A stretch of 64,000 nucleotides of DNA from Acidobacteriaceae bacterium (GTDB lineage: Bacteria; Acidobacteriota; Terriglobia; Terriglobales; Acidobacteriaceae): assembly GCA_031296355.1 (NCBI GenBank), contig JARLFX010000077.1, positions 62,001 through 126,000 of the forward strand, read 5' to 3'. The position numbers were made by a program, and so were the translations under genes. Below, piece after piece: positions 54,410 through 63,054 of this stretch; the first letter of the stretch is position 1, and every line of letters starts with the position of its first letter. Below the pieces are notes generated by a model, which worked only from the letters and a program-made list of their open reading frames with translations, had not been told where the DNA came from and made no database searches.

Positions 54410-56914
54410 ATGCAGATTACGGAAAATCGTCGTTACGCACGTGGCTTGCCGGATCTTCTGCTCTACGCCTCGTTGGTGGAGGATGGCGTATTACTGTTGC
54501 AGGACGGCGCCCTGATGGCGTCCTGGTCGTTCACCGGGCCAGATCTGGCGTCAGCGACCTTTGATGAAATGGCCGTGCTGACCGCACGGCTCAACAGCAT
54601 ATTGCGCCTCGGTTCGGGCTGGATGGTACATTGCGACACCATCCGCACAGAAAGTCCAGAGTATCCCAGGAGCGGCGCTTTCCCGGACCCTATAACGCGA
54701 TTGATTGATGAAGAGCGCCGCGCCCAGTTTCTCCGGGAGGGAAGTCACTTCGAAAGCGAATATTTCTTGACGCTCACGTACCTTCCTCCGGCGCAGACAG
54801 AGGAGAAGCTGCGGGGGTTCATGTATGAGAACGGAGACGAAGTATCGCGGCCGGTCGCGCAACGGGCGCTGGAGTATTTTGGCACACGCATTGCCTCGTT
54901 TCATGAAGTCTTCAGTTCGCAGTTCAAAGTGAAGCGATTAAAGGCGCGGAAGGCCGTGGACAACTACGGTTTTACCGTGGTCTATGACGAACTTCTGCGG
55001 TACGTGCGGCGATGTGTGACGGGTGAGGATTTCCCGTTCGTGCAGCCGGAGATACCCGTGTTCTTACACGATCTGATTGGCTGCCGGGATTTCAGCGGCG
55101 GGGTCTCCCCCAAGATTGGGGATGCAAATATCCGTATCGTTGCGGTCGACGGATTTCCCCATACGAGTTATCCGGGGGTAATGGCTGCGCTCGATACATT
55201 GCCGTTTGAGTACCGGTGGAATACACGCGCCATTTTGTTGGATGCCGAACATGCGAAAGGGATGATCGACAAGCACTTGAAGAAATGGCGCGCAAAGACG
55301 CGCGGTTTCATGGACCAATTGATGGGGCGAGCACCGAAGAACATTGATTTGTTCGCAGTGGAGATGGTGAATGACGCGAACAGCGCTCTTGGAGAGGCGT
55401 CAGCGGGGGATGTGCAGTTTGCGCTCTATAGCGCGAACATTCTCGTTCTCGATAAGAATGCGGATGCTGCTGACGGAAAAGCCGGTCAGGTTGCAAAGAC
55501 ACTGCAAAACCTCGGTTTCGCAGCTCGTATCGAGACGATCAATGCGGTGGAAGCGTGGCGGGGGAGTCTTCCTGGAGACGGATACCGGAATGTCCGTCGC
55601 ATCCTACTGAATACGATCAATCTGGCTGATTGCCTGCCGATTGCGGCAGTGTGGGCGGGAGCGCGTGTCAATCCGTCTCCCCTGATGCCAGCAGACAGCC
55701 CGGCTTTGATGTATGCCACCAGCATTGGCTCGACCGTATTCCGCGTGAACCTGCATGTACAGGACATTGCCCACACCCTAGTGCTTGGGCCATCTGGCGC
55801 AGGCAAATCCACATTACTGGCCATGCTGGCCGCACAGTATTTCCGTTACCCGAAGGCCCAGGTCTTTTGTTTCGACAAAGGATACTCGATGTTTGTGTTG
55901 AATCAGGCGGCTGGTGGAGATTTCTACGATCTGGGCGGCCCGAACGCACCGTTGAACTTCTGCCCGCTTGGCGAACTGGATGACCCTTCCGATGTGGCCT
56001 GGGCGGTGGACTATGTGGAGAGTCTGTGTCTGTTAGCTGGGCAGCCGATTAGTCCGCAGCAGCGTAACGAGATTCTAGCCGGGGTGCAGATGTTGTCTGA
56101 GTCGCCGGAACGGACCCTGACGGAGTTGGTCATCAATATTCAGGACAATGACATTAAAGACGCGTTGAAGCACTACACCCTGTCCGGCTCGCTCGGCGGG
56201 TTGCTCGAAGCCAAAAGGGACGAAAACGCGCTTGGTTCGTCGTGCTTTATGACATTCGAGATGGAGCACCTGATGAACTACGGCGACAAGGATAAAGCCG
56301 TAGTCGCGGTGCTTCTATATTTGTTCCGGCAGATCGAAAAGCGGCTGGATGGATCGCCATCGCTGATTGTGCTTGATGAAGCCTGGGTATACCTGCAGAA
56401 CGAGATGTTTAAGGACAAGATCCGGGACTGGCTGAAGACATTTCGGAAGAAGAATGCCGCTGTTGTTCTGGCCACGCAGAGCATCTCGGATGTCATCAAC
56501 TCGCCCATCCGCGATGTAATTCTGGAGTCCTGTCCGACGAAGATCCTGCTTCCCAATGCAGAGGCAGGAAACGATAACTCTCGCCAGTTTTACATGCAGC
56601 TCGGCCTGAACCCGCGTGAGATTGCCATGCTTCAGGCTGCAATACCGAAGCGTCAGTACTACTTCTTCTCTCCGGTCGGGCGGCGGCTTGTCTCGCTGGG
56701 TCTTGGCCCGGTAGTGCTTGCTTTTGTCGGCGTGAGCGATACCGAGTCGCGGCAGGAGGTGCAGCGGCTGATAGCACGGAATCCGCGGACGTGGCAGGAA
56801 CTGTGGCTTCGCCAGCGAGGCCTAAACTCCTGGGCCGACTACTACGCGACGCAATGTGTACCACGTGGCGAAGTGGGGCAAGAGCTGGTACATGCAACCG
56901 GAGGTGTTCGATGA
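54410..56914 (+). CDS. trbE: TrbE, VirB4-type secretion ATPase
   Basis: An 834-residue ATPase, the largest channel component. The N-terminal CagE/VirB4 domain begins ARGLPDLLLYASLVEDGVLL. Walker A is GPSGAGKSTLL (about residues 461-471), Walker B lies in SLIVLDEAWVYL, and TRK-type helicase-like motif follows in VVLATQSISDVINS. The start at 54410 has GGAGG upstream. It overlaps trbJ by four bases (ATGA). Confidence 0.94.
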   Translation: MQITENRRYARGLPDLLLYASLVEDGVLLLQDGALMASWSFTGPDLASATFDEMAVLTARLNSILRLGSGWMVHCDTIRTESPEYPRSGAFPDPITRLIDEERRAQFLREGSHFESEYFLTLTYLPPAQTEEKLRGFMYENGDEVSRPVAQRALEYFGTRIASFHEVFSSQFKVKRLKARKAVDNYGFTVVYDELLRYVRRCVTGEDFPFVQPEIPVFLHDLIGCRDFSGGVSPKIGDANIRIVAVDGFPHTSYPGVMAALDTLPFEYRWNTRAILLDAEHAKGMIDKHLKKWRAKTRGFMDQLMGRAPKNIDLFAVEMVNDANSALGEASAGDVQFALYSANILVLDKNADAADGKAGQVAKTLQNLGFAARIETINAVEAWRGSLPGDGYRNVRRILLNTINLADCLPIAAVWAGARVNPSPLMPADSPALMYATSIGSTVFRVNLHVQDIAHTLVLGPSGAGKSTLLAMLAAQYFRYPKAQVFCFDKGYSMFVLNQAAGGDFYDLGGPNAPLNFCPLGELDDPSDVAWAVDYVESLCLLAGQPISPQQRNEILAGVQMLSESPERTLTELVINIQDNDIKDALKHYTLSGSLGGLLEAKRDENALGSSCFMTFEMEHLMNYGDKDKAVVAVLLYLFRQIEKRLDGSPSLIVLDEAWVYLQNEMFKDKIRDWLKTFRKKNAAVVLATQSISDVINSPIRDVILESCPTKILLPNAEAGNDNSRQFYMQLGLNPREIAMLQAAIPKRQYYFFSPVGRRLVSLGLGPVVLAFVGVSDTESRQEVQRLIARNPRTWQELWLRQRGLNSWADYYATQCVPRGEVGQELVHATGGVR

Positions 56915-57690
56915 GATATGTGAAACAAGTACTCTGCGTTTCGGTTGTATTCACCTTGGCGATGTCCGAATCGATTCAGCCTGCGCAAGCGGGCGGAATC
57001 AGCGGCGTTGCGACCGAGTGGACACAAATTCTCAACAACATTCAGTTGACGGAAGAGAACTCGACTACGTTGCAGCAGTTGGAGAATCAATTTCAGCAAC
57101 TCCAGCACGAGTTGACCATGATTCAACATGCGGAACTGCAAACGCAATCCATGACGAATATTCAACAGAACCCGATATTCGGTTCAGCCATGCAAGACAT
57201 GATGCAGCTGTCAAACATTGTGCAACAAGGCAACGCGTTGGCGTATTCCATGGCAAACCTTGATCAGGAGTTCAGCAATCGGTATCGCGGATTCGGCTAT
57301 ACGACGTCAACCAATTATCCGCTGCAGTACAAGAAGTGGCTGCAAACGTCGCTCGATACTTCACATGGGGCACTGGACGCGCTCAACATTCAAGGCTCCC
57401 AACTTAATAATGACACTCAGCTCTTAACCCGCTTGGAACAGCAATCGCAGTCGTCAACCGGGCTGCTTCAGGCTATTCAAACGGCTAACCAGCTCGCTGC
57501 GCAGGAAATTGTCGAGTTGCAAAAGCTGCGGCAACTGATGATGGTCGATATCCAGTCGAAGCAGGTTTTCCAGGCACAGCAACTGAGCGATAGCATGGCA
57601 ACCTCGGATATGAACCAGATGTTTTTCAGCTTGCCGCCAAGCTCTAACAGTGATTCACGCACGTTCGCGCCGGTCGCATCGGACTATTAG
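56911..57690 (+). CDS. trbJ: TrbJ, VirB5-type pilus-tip protein
   Basis: A 259-residue periplasmic protein. A signal peptide (VLCVSVVFTLAMSESIQPAQA) is followed by a glutamine-rich coiled coil (TLQQLENQFQQLQHELTMIQ, and later LLTRLEQQSQSSTGLLQAI), the pattern of TrbJ/VirB5 proteins at pilus tips. It follows trbE by overlap. The Ti-type order has trbK between trbJ and trbL; no such gene is present here. Confidence 0.85.
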   Translation: MRYVKQVLCVSVVFTLAMSESIQPAQAGGISGVATEWTQILNNIQLTEENSTTLQQLENQFQQLQHELTMIQHAELQTQSMTNIQQNPIFGSAMQDMMQLSNIVQQGNALAYSMANLDQEFSNRYRGFGYTTSTNYPLQYKKWLQTSLDTSHGALDALNIQGSQLNNDTQLLTRLEQQSQSSTGLLQAIQTANQLAAQEIVELQKLRQLMMVDIQSKQVFQAQQLSDSMATSDMNQMFFSLPPSSNSDSRTFAPVASDY

Positions 57691-57713
57691 CAGGGGTGTG
57701 GAGACTTAGCTTG

Positions 57714-59189
57714 ATGCAACGCAAATCAGTATGCCGAATGATCACGAGCTTGGGCGCCGTCGTGCTACTTACAGCGGTGACGGTCCATGCGCAGACAACG
57801 TCTCCGCAGTCAGCCCCTTCAGATTTATTGAGCCGGTATCAGGCAGCGGCAGGGAATTGGGGAAGGATTGGATATCAGTATGCGGTTACGCTCTTTGGTC
57901 TATTGGCGGCGATTGAAGTGGCATGGATGGCGTCGATCCTGGCGTTGGAGAAGGACAGTCTTGAAAGCTGGCTGGCTCCGGTGCTAAAGAAGATCATGAC
58001 GATTGGCTTTTTCTGGATGTTATTGAGCGGCTATCACCTTTGGCTGCCGGCAATTATCAACAGCTTTACCCAGATCGGGCAAAACGCAGGCGGAATCTCG
58101 GGAAATCTGAATCCCAGCGACATCATGCTTCTGGGCCTGAAAATCTCTGGAAACATGCTGGCGTCGGCAATACCAAGCGGCGGAGTCGCCGTCGGAGGAG
58201 TTGTTGCGTCGTTGATCCCCGGCGTTGGGCAGGCGCTTACGGCAGCAGCGCTTGTGCCAGCGCTGATCGTTTTGCTCGGCGCGCTTATGGTTTTCATCTC
58301 GTATGTAGTCATCACGATTGCATTCATCATGGCGAACGTTGAGAGCTATATCGCGCTTGGTGCTGGGGTGATCTTTTTAGGGTTTGGCGCGTCGCGGTGG
58401 ACAGTCCCTTATGTGGAGCGATATCTGTCGCTCGTCGTGTCTACGGGAGTGCGTCTGATGGTGCTTTACATGATCATCGGCCTTGGGCAAACCCTCGGGG
58501 CGCAGTGGGCTACGGACGCATCGAGCCTCCCGCTGACCCCTGCCGGGTGCCAATCGATTCTGGGCATTGCTGCGGGCACCTTGACGTTTATGGCGGTTGC
58601 GTGGTCGGTGCCGAAGATGGTTGCGAGCGTGTTGGGTGGGTCGCTATCGGCAGGTGCGGGCGACATGCTTGGACCGGCAACAGCAATTGGTGTCGGTGCA
58701 ATGACGGCGGGCGCGGCGGTTGCATCGGGCGGCGCGGCGGTTGCGGCGATGAGTGCGTCAGCGGCAGCGAGTGCCGGAACCCTCTCTGCTGGGTCGGCGG
58801 CTGGAGCATCATCAGTCGCGAATGGCGTAATGGCCACCGATGCAGCCGCTTCACCGGCGGTAGATCCATTGGTTGCCGGGTCGAGCTCAATGATGGATAC
58901 GAATGGAAGCGTGGTTGCAAGTCCTCCGGGGAGTGGTACGGACGCAGCGGGCGGTAGTGCTGGTACTGCTTCCAGTGCGCCGCAGGCCAACGAATCTTCT
59001 GCCGGAAAATCGACGAATGCCGAACCTCCGCAGGGAGTAAAAGCCACAGGCGGAGCGGGTGAAGGCAAGGCAAGTATTGCAGAGCAACTTCGTATGGTCC
59101 GCGATGAAGCGCAGACACTTGCCCAGCATGCGCCGCAGGACTCTACCCCGGCATCAGCGGCGCAACTCAACATTCAACACGGAGAGTAA
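57714..59189 (+). CDS. trbL: TrbL, VirB6-type polytopic membrane protein
   Basis: A 491-residue inner-membrane channel protein. A signal-like first helix (SLGAVVLLTAVTVHAQ) and about six membrane helices follow (LFGLLAAIEVAWMASILAL, ALVPALIVLLGALMVFISYV, YIALGAGVIFLGFGASRW). After the membrane part comes a 180-residue Ala/Gly/Ser-rich tail, common in TrbL. ATG 57714 has GGAGA upstream. The family name rests on order and topology. Confidence 0.9.
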   Translation: MQRKSVCRMITSLGAVVLLTAVTVHAQTTSPQSAPSDLLSRYQAAAGNWGRIGYQYAVTLFGLLAAIEVAWMASILALEKDSLESWLAPVLKKIMTIGFFWMLLSGYHLWLPAIINSFTQIGQNAGGISGNLNPSDIMLLGLKISGNMLASAIPSGGVAVGGVVASLIPGVGQALTAAALVPALIVLLGALMVFISYVVITIAFIMANVESYIALGAGVIFLGFGASRWTVPYVERYLSLVVSTGVRLMVLYMIIGLGQTLGAQWATDASSLPLTPAGCQSILGIAAGTLTFMAVAWSVPKMVASVLGGSLSAGAGDMLGPATAIGVGAMTAGAAVASGGAAVAAMSASAAASAGTLSAGSAAGASSVANGVMATDAAASPAVDPLVAGSSSMMDTNGSVVASPPGSGTDAAGGSAGTASSAPQANESSAGKSTNAEPPQGVKATGGAGEGKASIAEQLRMVRDEAQTLAQHAPQDSTPASAAQLNIQHGE

Positions 59190-59195
59190 TCGACT

Positions 59196-59897
59196 ATGAA
59201 GCGGTATGCGGTGAAGAGAAGCGCAGCGAGCGCTACAGAGGCGGTAATGGAGCACGAGAGCCCATACCTGGCGGCGAGGCGGGAGTGGGATGAGCGGTAT
59301 GGGTCGGTCATTACCCGTGCGAGGAATTGGCGGGCAGCGGCTTACATTGCCCTTTTCGTTGCTGTTCTGGCGGTGGCCGGCCTGATTGTAGTTTCCATGC
59401 GGTCGCGGGTTGTGCCCTACATTGTGGCAGTCGATTCAATGGGTAGAGTCGTTTCGCAAGGGCCTGCGGCGGAGGCGTCCGTTGCAGATGATCGTTTGAA
59501 GCGAGCTGCTCTCGTGGATTGGGTAGAGCAGTTTCGTATGGTCTCATCCGATGCGGTCGTCGAGCGTGCTGCGATTGAGAAGGTGTACGCCATGATCGCG
59601 AACAACTCCCCGGCAGCGGTGAAGGTGAGTGAAATATATAAATCCTCGTCGCCGCTGGATCGGGCTCAGACGGGAGTTGTCACCGTGGAAATACACACGG
59701 TTTATGCGACGAGTGCCCAGACGTATGAGGTTGAGTGGACTGAGACGGCAATGGACTTACAGGGTACGGTGACGGCCACACAGAACTATAAGGGGGCCTT
59801 CAGTATTTCTGTCCATCCGCCACAGGATGAGGGGCTCGCGCGTGTCAATCCTCTGGGTATTTACGTAACGGATGTCAATGTATCGAAGGTTCTCTAA
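59196..59897 (+). CDS. trbF: TrbF, VirB8-type assembly protein
   Basis: A 233-residue bitopic protein. One membrane helix lies at about residues 49-70 (AAYIALFVAVLAVAGLIVV), followed by the VirB8/NTF2-like periplasmic domain (VVPYIVAVDSMGRVVSQGPA, then RTAQ-like VEIHTVYATSAQTYEVEWTE). The N-terminal part (ESPYLAARREWDERYGSVI) is the TrbF signature. It nucleates channel assembly by contacting VirB9- and VirB10-type subunits, which follow. Confidence 0.92.
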   Translation: MKRYAVKRSAASATEAVMEHESPYLAARREWDERYGSVITRARNWRAAAYIALFVAVLAVAGLIVVSMRSRVVPYIVAVDSMGRVVSQGPAAEASVADDRLKRAALVDWVEQFRMVSSDAVVERAAIEKVYAMIANNSPAAVKVSEIYKSSSPLDRAQTGVVTVEIHTVYATSAQTYEVEWTETAMDLQGTVTATQNYKGAFSISVHPPQDEGLARVNPLGIYVTDVNVSKVL

Positions 59898-59911
59898 GAG
59901 AGGGGTTGGGA

Positions 59912-61000
59912 ATGAAACGAAATGCGCTCTTGTTCGTGTTGGTGTTGTCTGCCGGGAGCATGCTTGCTCAAAGCACGCTCTCTTCGGTCGCATCGAGGCG
60001 CGGTGCGGTGGTTTTGAAGCGGACTCGGGTTCCGGCTGCAGCAGTGCCGTCGCCTGAGGCGTATCCCTTCGACACCATTCAGCAGAAACTGCAAACAGGT
60101 ACACACACTGATTCTCCGCAAGCAGCGCAGCCGCTGGCGGTTGCCGGGGCAACAGACGATGAAGTGCCAGCATCGTTCGTGCCCAGGACGGATGTGTCGC
60201 TGACGCCTACAGCGTCAGACGCAGTCGCGCTGGCGAAAAAACTAGTGAACGAGCGAAACACCCCAGCCCCCTCTTCCGATGGCCGTGTGGTTTACACCTA
60301 TGGCGTCGGTCTTCCAACCGTTGTGTGTGCTCCGCTGCGGGTTTGCTCGTTGGAACTACAGGCGGGTGAAAAGATCGCCGGAGAGCCACAGATCGGCGAT
60401 ACCGTGCGTTGGGAAGTGACGCCAGCGACAGCGGGTACAGATGACAATATGGTACCCATTCTGGTCATAAAGCCGAAGATGTCTGGGCTTGACACTACGA
60501 TGATTGTAACCACGGACAAGCGGACGTATTACGTGCGGCTGATGTCGAAGCCGGAGGAGTTTATCGCCCGCACGTCATTTACATATAGCGATGACGAGCA
60601 TGTTCAGTGGAAAGTGTTCCTGGCAGAGCAGGATAAGCAGCGAGAGGAACACCGGGCAGCGTCACGGATTGCGCCGACTGCAACGGGAGCGATCGACAAA
60701 CTGTACTTCGGTTATGAGATCAAAGCAGGGAAGGGAGCGACAGGAATTCGTCCTGACCGGGTAATGGATGATGGCGAAAAGACCTATATCCAGATGCCCG
60801 AGACGGCACTGCACCGGGAATTACCCGCTCTGGTTATTCAAGGGCCGACCGGGAATGAAATGGTCAACTACAGAGTGAAGGACCGGACCTATGTGGTGGA
60901 TCGCCTCTTTGACCGTGCCGCGTTGCTGATGGGAAGCGGCAAAAAACAGGAGATAGTGCGGCTCGTTCGGCAACAGCCTATCTCTGAGGAGAAGAAATAA
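59912..61000 (+). CDS. trbG: TrbG, VirB9-type outer core protein
   Basis: A 362-residue periplasmic protein. Signal peptide FVLVLSAGSMLAQS, a proline/alanine-rich spacer, then the CagX/VirB9 domain (YTYGVGLPTVVCAPLRVCSL, TTDKRTYYVRLMSKPEEFI, ending in KDRTYVVDRLFDRAALLMG). The two cysteines in VVCAPLRVC may form a disulfide. GAGAGG precedes ATG 59912. Its TAA overlaps the trbI ATG by one base. Confidence 0.92.
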   Translation: MKRNALLFVLVLSAGSMLAQSTLSSVASRRGAVVLKRTRVPAAAVPSPEAYPFDTIQQKLQTGTHTDSPQAAQPLAVAGATDDEVPASFVPRTDVSLTPTASDAVALAKKLVNERNTPAPSSDGRVVYTYGVGLPTVVCAPLRVCSLELQAGEKIAGEPQIGDTVRWEVTPATAGTDDNMVPILVIKPKMSGLDTTMIVTTDKRTYYVRLMSKPEEFIARTSFTYSDDEHVQWKVFLAEQDKQREEHRAASRIAPTATGAIDKLYFGYEIKAGKGATGIRPDRVMDDGEKTYIQMPETALHRELPALVIQGPTGNEMVNYRVKDRTYVVDRLFDRAALLMGSGKKQEIVRLVRQQPISEEKK

Positions 61001-62454
61001 TGGAGGATCGAACGACGGAGACGAAGCAACCGGCGGACGTGCCTGTAGCGGTTGAACTGGAAGCTGCTGAGAATCTCCAGGGACCTGCCGGGTTGGATCT
61101 GAATCCCGAGCCCGCGAATGGCAGGCGATTGAGCAAGAAGGTCGGGCTATTGGGGGTTTTCTTCATGGTGGCGATTGTCTTGTTGATCGTGGTCGGAATC
61201 TGGTCACGCGGTCAGAAGAATAAGGCGGTGGTTGGTGGAGGGGGCGAAGACAACAAAAGCGTAACCGCGGCGACGACCATGGGGAAGGAGTTGGAGCAAA
61301 ATCTCGAAGAGCAGCACAGCGCGGCGGTGAAATCGCTACAGGATGATGGTGTGGAAGCTGCAGGCCCAGGCCCATCGATGCCAGCTAACGGCCAACTTGT
61401 TCCACCGTTGAGGCTGAAATCCACAGAAATCAATGTTCCGAAACTCCCGGAACAGGGTCCAGGTGGCAGGGGACGTGACGATGGGTCTGATCGCAATAGG
61501 ACCGAAATCATGGGTGGCCGTTCAAAAACGGCCGAAGAGAAGAGACGGGAAGACCTGTACAAAATGGAGCAGGAAGCTCTCGTGGCTCCAACCGGGACTG
61601 GTAGCAAAAAGGCCAGCATCGGTTCTGGTTCGGGTCTGTTAGGACAAGTGTCGTCAGCTATGACAGACCCGCTGAGCAACCTGGTAAGTCAGGCACGTTC
61701 GATGCTAAGTGGCAGTAGCGGAACTGCTGCACTGCCAGTTGCCATGTCAGCGAAGCAGGACACCGACCCGAACATGCAGGATCGCAAAGAGTCGTTCGTG
61801 TCGAGTGCTCGGACCTCTGCCCCAAAGAACTACCTTGATGCGGTCAGAACGCAGGCAGTGACGCGGTACGAAGTAAAAGCGGGCTGGGATATTCCAGCGA
61901 CACTGGAGCAGGCGGTGAACTCCGACCTGCCGGGCGAACTCAAGGCCCTCGTCCGGGAAAATGTATATGACACGGCGACGGGCCGTTATCTATTGATTCC
62001 ACAAGGTTCACGGGTAGTGGGCACCTATGATGCTCACGTGGCATATGGCCAGAGCCGTGTGCAAGTCATTTGGAATCATTTGATCTTCCCCGATGGGTCC
62101 AGTATCAATCTCTCCGGCATGGTCGGACAGGACGCGCAAGGTGCATCCGGGTTTCACGACAAAGTAGATCATCACTATGCCCGAATGTTTGGCATGGCCT
62201 TGCTGACGAGCGCATTTTCAGCCGGAATTCAGATGACACAGGGGAACCAATCGTCCGGCTCTTATGGATATCCAACCAATCAACAGATAGCGACGCAGGC
62301 GCTCGGACAGCAGATGGGTGAGCTGGGTATGGAAATTGCTCGGCGAAACATGGATGTGCAGCCGACGATCAAGGTGCCGGTTGGATATAGGTTCAACATC
62401 CGCGTCAACCGGGATATTGCGTTTTCTGAACCTTATGGAGCTATGGCTCGGTAG
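61000..62454 (+). CDS. trbI: TrbI, VirB10-type core protein
   Basis: A 484-residue bitopic protein spanning both membranes. One membrane helix lies at residues 47-68 (KVGLLGVFFMVAIVLLIVVG), then a long disordered periplasmic stretch and a VirB10/TrbI beta-barrel domain (VKAGWDIPATLEQAVNSDLP, IPQGSRVVGTYDAHVAYGQ, HLIFPDGSSINLSGMVGQD). It is last in the trb operon. A TrbH-like lipoprotein is not seen between trbG and trbI. Confidence 0.93.
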   Translation: MEDRTTETKQPADVPVAVELEAAENLQGPAGLDLNPEPANGRRLSKKVGLLGVFFMVAIVLLIVVGIWSRGQKNKAVVGGGGEDNKSVTAATTMGKELEQNLEEQHSAAVKSLQDDGVEAAGPGPSMPANGQLVPPLRLKSTEINVPKLPEQGPGGRGRDDGSDRNRTEIMGGRSKTAEEKRREDLYKMEQEALVAPTGTGSKKASIGSGSGLLGQVSSAMTDPLSNLVSQARSMLSGSSGTAALPVAMSAKQDTDPNMQDRKESFVSSARTSAPKNYLDAVRTQAVTRYEVKAGWDIPATLEQAVNSDLPGELKALVRENVYDTATGRYLLIPQGSRVVGTYDAHVAYGQSRVQVIWNHLIFPDGSSINLSGMVGQDAQGASGFHDKVDHHYARMFGMALLTSAFSAGIQMTQGNQSSGSYGYPTNQQIATQALGQQMGELGMEIARRNMDVQPTIKVPVGYRFNIRVNRDIAFSEPYGAMAR

Positions 62455-62535
62455 AGAGGGGCAGGCGGAGAAATCTCTAGTCTCGAACGCTTTGAAAACG
62501 CATTTGACTCTTCTGATAGAGAGTTCCAATCTCAG

Positions 62536-62889
62536 AGGTCATGTGTCTATTGCCGAACCCCAATCACGATCACCTCTACGTTTAGCGAACGTGAGCGCTG
62601 GCCGGAGTATTCCGTTACGTTGAAATTGTGTGAGAACTGTCGAGCTTGAGCAGCGCGGTCAAATTGCATCCAAGTGCCACATTTCAAAATCTGGTGCAAT
62701 ACTGCCTTGATGTCAAAGGCCAGAGCTTTCCCGGCTGCCTTGCCAATGCCGTGTGCCGAAGAGATTTGGCAGTTCCTCACGAGGAAACCGGACTATTTCC
62801 AAGACATTGCCCCAAAGCTTCTTGCGCGATTCGTTACCGACGTGTTCAAGGTAAATTACAGGGATTGTAAAGCAAAGAGAAGAGATTAA
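62536..62889 (+). pseudogene. Zinc-ribbon plus restriction-endonuclease-like gene, interrupted by a stop codon
   Basis: One reading frame shows a zinc-ribbon-like pattern SCVYCRTPITITSTFSE, then LKLCENCRA (CxxC..CxxC), then TGA, then continues in the same frame to a segment EEIWQFLTRKPDYFQDIAPK, LLARFVTDVFKVNY. The last segment recalls the first helices of Mrr-type endonucleases. No good start codon is visible for the first half. The whole looks like a decayed gene after the trb operon. The endonuclease call is weak. Confidence 0.35.
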
Positions 62890-63054
62890 GACTTTCGAGT
62901 TTCCCCGATTCGCGTGAAAGGCTCTTCATAGCGTTTATTCTGCAATCCTTCCCGGCCAGATCGATAGCCAGATTGGCACTAGAGCTTGGTATACGAATGC
63001 GCGCAAGCAGTACCACTTGGCTTTTGTCATTCATCCGGTCAACAATGGCTGTAT

